Of a DNA stretch of 64,000 bases, positions 60,706-64,000 are shown piece by piece (positions within the stretch are counted from its first letter, which is position 1; each line of letters starts with the position of its first letter). Location: positions 7,027 to 71,026 of the forward strand of contig CAZRSF010000024.1 of assembly GCA_964602655.1 (NCBI GenBank). The letters are read 5' to 3'. The notes beneath the pieces are model-generated. The model saw only the letters and a program-made list of their open reading frames with translations, ran no database searches and was not told the DNA's origin. This stretch comes from Moduliflexus sp964602655. GTDB taxonomy: Bacteria; Moduliflexota; Moduliflexia; Moduliflexales; Moduliflexaceae. The position numbers were made by a program, and so were the translations under genes.

Positions 60706-62841
60706 TTATTCGAACGGTAATTGGATTTCATAGACTTTGACGGCTTTTTCGAACCCTTTGACCTGAATGTCGCCCATATCTCTGACAGGAAGCGCCCCAT
60801 TCAGATGAGCATAGGTTTTATGGCTGATCATGACCTGACCGGGCGTGGCCGACGCTTCAAGGCGCTGCGCTAAATTGACATCGCTCCCTAAGACGGTATA
60901 TTCCATCCGTTCCGCCGATCCCATGTTCCCGACGATCACATAACCGGTATTGATCCCAATGCGAATCGAAATCGGGTCAAGGCCGAGCTTTTCCTGAATT
61001 TCCGGGCCTAATTCCCGCACGGCTTTCTGCATATCCATTGCCGCCATCACCGCTCGCATCGCATGATCGGGATGCGGCAGCGGATCGCCGAAAAAACACA
61101 ACAATCCATCGCCGATAAATTTGTCAACAAAACCATCATATTCGAATGCGATTTTCGTCATGCGGATGAAATACATGTTCAATAGGCGGTGAATCACTTC
61201 CGGTTCGATTTTGTCCGACAAGGTGCTGAATTTGCGAACATCCGTAAACATAATGGTCAGTTCTTTGCGCGTGCCGCTTAATGCGAGCGCGCCGGGGTTC
61301 TGAAGGATTTTGTCCAGCATTTGTTTGGACACATACGTTTTGAAGGCCGACCGCAGATGCTTTCGTTCGCGTTCCTCGGTCGCATACCAATAGACGATGA
61401 TCAGCGAATAGGCTAAGAAGAGCGACGTGAGGATCGGGTGAAAAATGCCGATAATCAGTCCGAACGCCTGAAACACCCAATTCGCGAACACAACATAGCC
61501 GATGATGGTGACGATCATCAGCAACGTAAAACGCAGCGGCGTCAATCTCGGAAACAACAGCGAAATCACGAGCAGCAGCGCAATGGTAATGCCGACATTG
61601 CCCCACCAGCCCACCTCGTACAAGAAATTTTGGGTCAGGATGGTATTCATCAGCGCGGGATGAATAAACGCTAAAAAATATTTCGTTTGCAGCGGGCTGG
61701 GGCCGATGTCGCCGGTGCCGGTCGAGAAATAGCCGATGCTACAGATGCGACCTTCGATCTCTTTTTTCCAGGAAGCGAAGGTCGCCGGTTCGTCTTCGCT
61801 TGCCAGCACGTCGGAATAGGAAAAGCCGGTTTGATTCGCCGGATAGTTGACACGGAGTTGCAAACGCTGATCCACCGGAATGCGGATGTCGGTCGGTTCT
61901 GCGCGCTCAGGATATTTGGCCTGACGCAGCAGAATGTATTTGCCCGGCACGATTTCTACATTTTCAGGAGCGACATTCAGATAGCGCAAAACAGAGGCAA
62001 ACGCTAATGACGGCATCAATTGATCCTGCACGCGAATCACTAACGGAACGCGGCGAAACACGCCGTCGGAATCGGGCGAAGCGGAAATATGCCCCATGCC
62101 GACCGCTGCTTCCGAGAGTTCGACCATCGGCGCAACCGCCCGATTGGCATAGCCGATTTTTCCCGGCGACTTCAGCGTGAACGGATACTGAAACCGGCGC
62201 AACACGGTGGCGACGCGTTCCCGGTCTTCCTGCCCCGTATAGATAAAGGCGTCACGCTCGATTAGCACATTATACGGTTCATCCTCAATCAAATTCGCGC
62301 GTTCTTCGGGAAGCTCGTCCAGATCAACGCAAATACGCCCATCCTGTTGCGTCGTGACCGGTTCGAGAATGTGACCGACCTGCGGATATTTCTTCAGAAA
62401 ACCCGCATGTTCGTCAGGAAGAAAACAGGGCTGTTCGGTCAATTGAAACGGGGTGGAAAGCACGACGTTGTTGGCCTGGCGCACGGCCTCGAAAAATTGC
62501 GCGTCGCCTTCAGGACTGGCCTTGCGCGGAAAGATCAGATCGAAATCAATTACGGCTGCGTTCATCTGACGGAGGAGATTGATCATTCTGGCGTGAATCG
62601 AGCGATCCCAGGGCCAGACGCCGATGGCGTCCAGGCTTTTATCGTCAATGCCGATATTGATAATCTTGGGATAGGTTGGAACATCTTTGCGCAGACGGAA
62701 ACGATAATCAACGGTTTTTTCTTCCCATTCATGCAGTTGTTGCGGAAAGATCAGATTGACGAGCGATAACGTCAGCAGCGCACACAGACTAAGAAACAGC
62801 GACGTCGCATATTTGCTGTGAAATGGGAGTTTTATCTTCAT
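60706..62841 (-). CDS. CHASE2 domain adenylate/guanylate cyclase
   Basis: 711 residues from ATG 62841. A longer GTG frame begins in a palindromic element. Order: one membrane helix, a periplasmic CHASE2 domain (about 40-340, IINIGIDDKSLDAIGVWPWDRSIHARMI), three helices (about 400-480), and a class III cyclase domain (about 510-700) with metal Asp in MFTDVRKFS and IGDGLLCFFGDP. It would make cAMP or cGMP in response to an envelope signal. A DUF4384-like protein is encoded upstream and may be its partner. Confidence 0.93.
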   Translation of the reverse strand: MKIKLPFHSKYATSLFLSLCALLTLSLVNLIFPQQLHEWEEKTVDYRFRLRKDVPTYPKIINIGIDDKSLDAIGVWPWDRSIHARMINLLRQMNAAVIDFDLIFPRKASPEGDAQFFEAVRQANNVVLSTPFQLTEQPCFLPDEHAGFLKKYPQVGHILEPVTTQQDGRICVDLDELPEERANLIEDEPYNVLIERDAFIYTGQEDRERVATVLRRFQYPFTLKSPGKIGYANRAVAPMVELSEAAVGMGHISASPDSDGVFRRVPLVIRVQDQLMPSLAFASVLRYLNVAPENVEIVPGKYILLRQAKYPERAEPTDIRIPVDQRLQLRVNYPANQTGFSYSDVLASEDEPATFASWKKEIEGRICSIGYFSTGTGDIGPSPLQTKYFLAFIHPALMNTILTQNFLYEVGWWGNVGITIALLLVISLLFPRLTPLRFTLLMIVTIIGYVVFANWVFQAFGLIIGIFHPILTSLFLAYSLIIVYWYATEERERKHLRSAFKTYVSKQMLDKILQNPGALALSGTRKELTIMFTDVRKFSTLSDKIEPEVIHRLLNMYFIRMTKIAFEYDGFVDKFIGDGLLCFFGDPLPHPDHAMRAVMAAMDMQKAVRELGPEIQEKLGLDPISIRIGINTGYVIVGNMGSAERMEYTVLGSDVNLAQRLEASATPGQVMISHKTYAHLNGALPVRDMGDIQVKGFEKAVKVYEIQLPFE

Positions 62842-62856
62842 GGAGCGAGGGAGATA

Positions 62857-62887
62857 CCTGTCAGGCACGTCGAACGTGTCTGACAGG
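62857..62887. repeat. palindromic element, GTCAGAC family
   Basis: CCTGTCAGGCACGT pairs with ACGTGTCTGACAGG around CGA, with one G-T pair. It lies 16 bases upstream of the cyclase ATG on the minus strand. It is similar to those at 20578 and 35698. Confidence 0.82.
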
Positions 62888-62913
62888 CGGGTTCGAGGTT
62901 GGGCGGATTGCGT

Positions 62914-63633
62914 TTACTCATTCGACTTCGGTTTGTCGTCTTCCGTATGTCCGGTACTGCCGGTCGCATCAACCGGCCAGAGCATTCTGCCCGTACTGCC
63001 GGTGGCGTCAATCGGCTTCAACATTCCGCGTTTAGCAATCATCCCCTTTTGGCCTCCGGCCACAGCAGATCTCCCGCGAATGAAGAATGAGGCGCTCGTG
63101 CCTGCCCAGTCTTGCTGTTTCAAGGATTCCAACGTTTTTAACAATGCATTCAGGCGTTCGTCATCATCGCGTGGAATCGTATAGACAGGTTCTTTCTGAA
63201 AATCGGCGTCAAAAAAGTTCACTTTTTCAGTTGTGCAAAAGAAGTTGAGGGTTTCATATCCGGCAGGAGGCGAGGTTTTCATTTTCAATTCGAAATCGTT
63301 CAGCGTAGAATAGACGCGTTGCGCCTCGATTTGGGTTTCGGGAATATACTGGCTCGGAGCGAGGAACGTAATATCGCCATTGGTCGAAATATCCATCAGG
63401 GTCAGATAACATGCTTTTTCGGATTGAAATCGAATTTCTAAAGGATCAAATATCTCATACGTGTCTTTCTCCGTTCCCATCACCACCTTAAACGATTGTG
63501 ACGGGGTCAATTGCTCGATACTCTTCATGACCTTATTATACGTCTCGCTGAATTGTTGTTGTTCTGCTTCTGCAAACGCAAAAGACATCAACACAATTCC
63601 TACAACAATGCATACCATCTGTTTGTATCGCAT
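62914..63633 (-). CDS. exported protein with DUF4384-like domain and 13-residue tail repeats
   Basis: 239 residues. Signal peptide (MRYKQMVCIVVGIVLMSFAFAEA). Residues about 45-150 match DUF4384: KDTYEIFDPLEIRFQSEKACYLTLMDISTNGDITFLAPSQYIPETQIEAQR. The C-terminus has two 13-residue repeats, MLKPIDATGSTGR and MLWPVDATGSTGH, encoded by a 39-base tandem DNA repeat at about 62954-63031. DUF4384 proteins are often lipoprotein or kinase-associated envelope sensors. It directly precedes the CHASE2 cyclase. Confidence 0.85.
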   Translation of the reverse strand: MRYKQMVCIVVGIVLMSFAFAEAEQQQFSETYNKVMKSIEQLTPSQSFKVVMGTEKDTYEIFDPLEIRFQSEKACYLTLMDISTNGDITFLAPSQYIPETQIEAQRVYSTLNDFELKMKTSPPAGYETLNFFCTTEKVNFFDADFQKEPVYTIPRDDDERLNALLKTLESLKQQDWAGTSASFFIRGRSAVAGGQKGMIAKRGMLKPIDATGSTGRMLWPVDATGSTGHTEDDKPKSNE

Positions 63634-63695
63634 AATGTTTCTCCTTGTTTTTCATCCAACGGCATGAGTTTTTCACGAAACCGTTGGGTTATGGG

Positions 63696-64000
63696 TTATT
63701 TTTTCACCGGAGCTTTCGCTGTCGCCGGACGTCGTCCGCCAGGCCCTTGTTGTGATTGAACTTCCTCCGGCGCTTTGAATGCAAATCCTTCCGAGACGTT
63801 TTCTTCTCCGGGAATCGGCAGCCCGGCTGTTTTGATTTTCAGCTTCAAGTTGTTCGCGCTGTCGGCATTGACCAACGCTTCCTGATAGCTGATAATCCCA
63901 TCTTTATAAAATTTGAAAAGCGCTTGATCGAAGGTTTGCAGTCCATCATTCGTCAACTGCTCCATCGCCTCCTTGAGCAATCCGATCTCCCCCTTGAGAA
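63696..64000 (-). CDS. PilT/PilU-type twitching ATPase, 3' end (5' part beyond the window)
   Basis: The frame stays open to the window edge. About 101 C-terminal residues are visible: LKGEIGLLKEAMEQLTNDGLQTFDQALFKFYKDGIISYQEALVNADSANNLKLKIK, as in the C-terminus of PilT and PilU, and an extra 40-residue Pro/Gly-rich tail. Such hexamers retract type IV pili. The ATPase core lies outside the window, so the exact subtype is open. Confidence 0.88.
   Translation of the reverse strand, partial: LKGEIGLLKEAMEQLTNDGLQTFDQALFKFYKDGIISYQEALVNADSANNLKLKIKTAGLPIPGEENVSEGFAFKAPEEVQSQQGPGGRRPATAKAPVKK

Overview
The window comes from the chromosome of a Gram-negative, LPS-bearing bacterium. It carries an outer-membrane and LPS toolkit: BamA, Skp, LpxD, LolC and LolD, a heptosyltransferase-type glycosyltransferase, a GspD secretin and a series of lipobox lipoproteins. 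It also carries genes more familiar from Gram-positive or mixed lineages: a McsB-type arginine kinase with ClpC, a GerMN protein and a queuosine-salvage protein. Together with many reader-unfamiliar lipoproteins, an HD-GYP protein and a CHASE2 cyclase, this suggests an uncultivated or poorly sampled phylum. I cannot name it from sequence alone. Ribosome binding sites are of the AAGGAG type. Gene density is high, and several intergenic gaps hold long perfect hairpins of a few recurrent families.

Layout. 1-3.7 kb: nucleotide-sugar genes (partial rfbB, rfbD, a GDP-mannose dehydratase-like gene and an RMD-like reductase) for dTDP-rhamnose and a GDP-6-deoxyhexose. 3.7-12.2 kb: a solute-binding protein, a doubtful open region, and a run of plus-strand envelope genes of unknown purpose. 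These include a FlgO-like lipoprotein, a membrane protein with an internal duplication, an XpaC-like membrane protein, a substrate-binding/VWA fusion, a mini VWA-like protein and two lipoproteins. 12.2-16.6 kb (minus): RNase PH, GerMN, an AMIN/amidase_3 cell-wall amidase, a YkvA-like protein and an EamA transporter. 16.7-18.3 kb: a malQ remnant and an AT-rich, membrane-anchored PstS-like protein. 18.3-24.6 kb (minus): a large coiled-coil membrane protein, an NtrC-type regulator, an Mrr-like nuclease, a glycosyltransferase 9 and a dual-specificity phosphatase.

24.6-28.1 kb (minus) is a histidine cluster: hisH, then a UPF0175/DUF3368 toxin-antitoxin pair, hisF, and a single gene that fuses HisA, HisI and a HisE-like domain. 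28.6-37.7 kb is mixed housekeeping: a CPBP protease, a TPR/SH3 lipoprotein, bacteriohemerythrin, queuosine salvage, serine acetyltransferase, an NAD(P)H/FAD reductase, an EI24 protein, phosphoglycolate phosphatase, tRNA-Asp and a SAM hydrolase-family enzyme. 37.9-43.0 kb is an operon of a secretin, two lipoproteins and a LysM lytic transglycosylase.

43.2-54.5 kb (minus) has HD-GYP, lpxD, skp and bamA, then clpC, mcsB, lolD and lolC. It is followed by tRNA-Glu and a plus-strand gene whose C-terminal half looks like a divergent bacterial sugar transferase. 56.6-60.5 kb (minus) has two CorC/HlyC-type CBS membrane proteins and dnaB. 60.7-64.0 kb (minus) has a CHASE2 adenylate cyclase, a DUF4384-like protein and the 3' end of a PilT/PilU-type ATPase.

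The most promising items for a second look are the dispersed nested hairpin elements (one supplies the stop codons of two converging genes, one lies directly upstream of a dnaB frame that lacks a standard start codon, and one is a MITE-like insertion at lpxD), the HisA-HisI-HisE fusion, the sugar-transferase-like protein with a large novel N-terminus, and the VWA/substrate-binding envelope locus.
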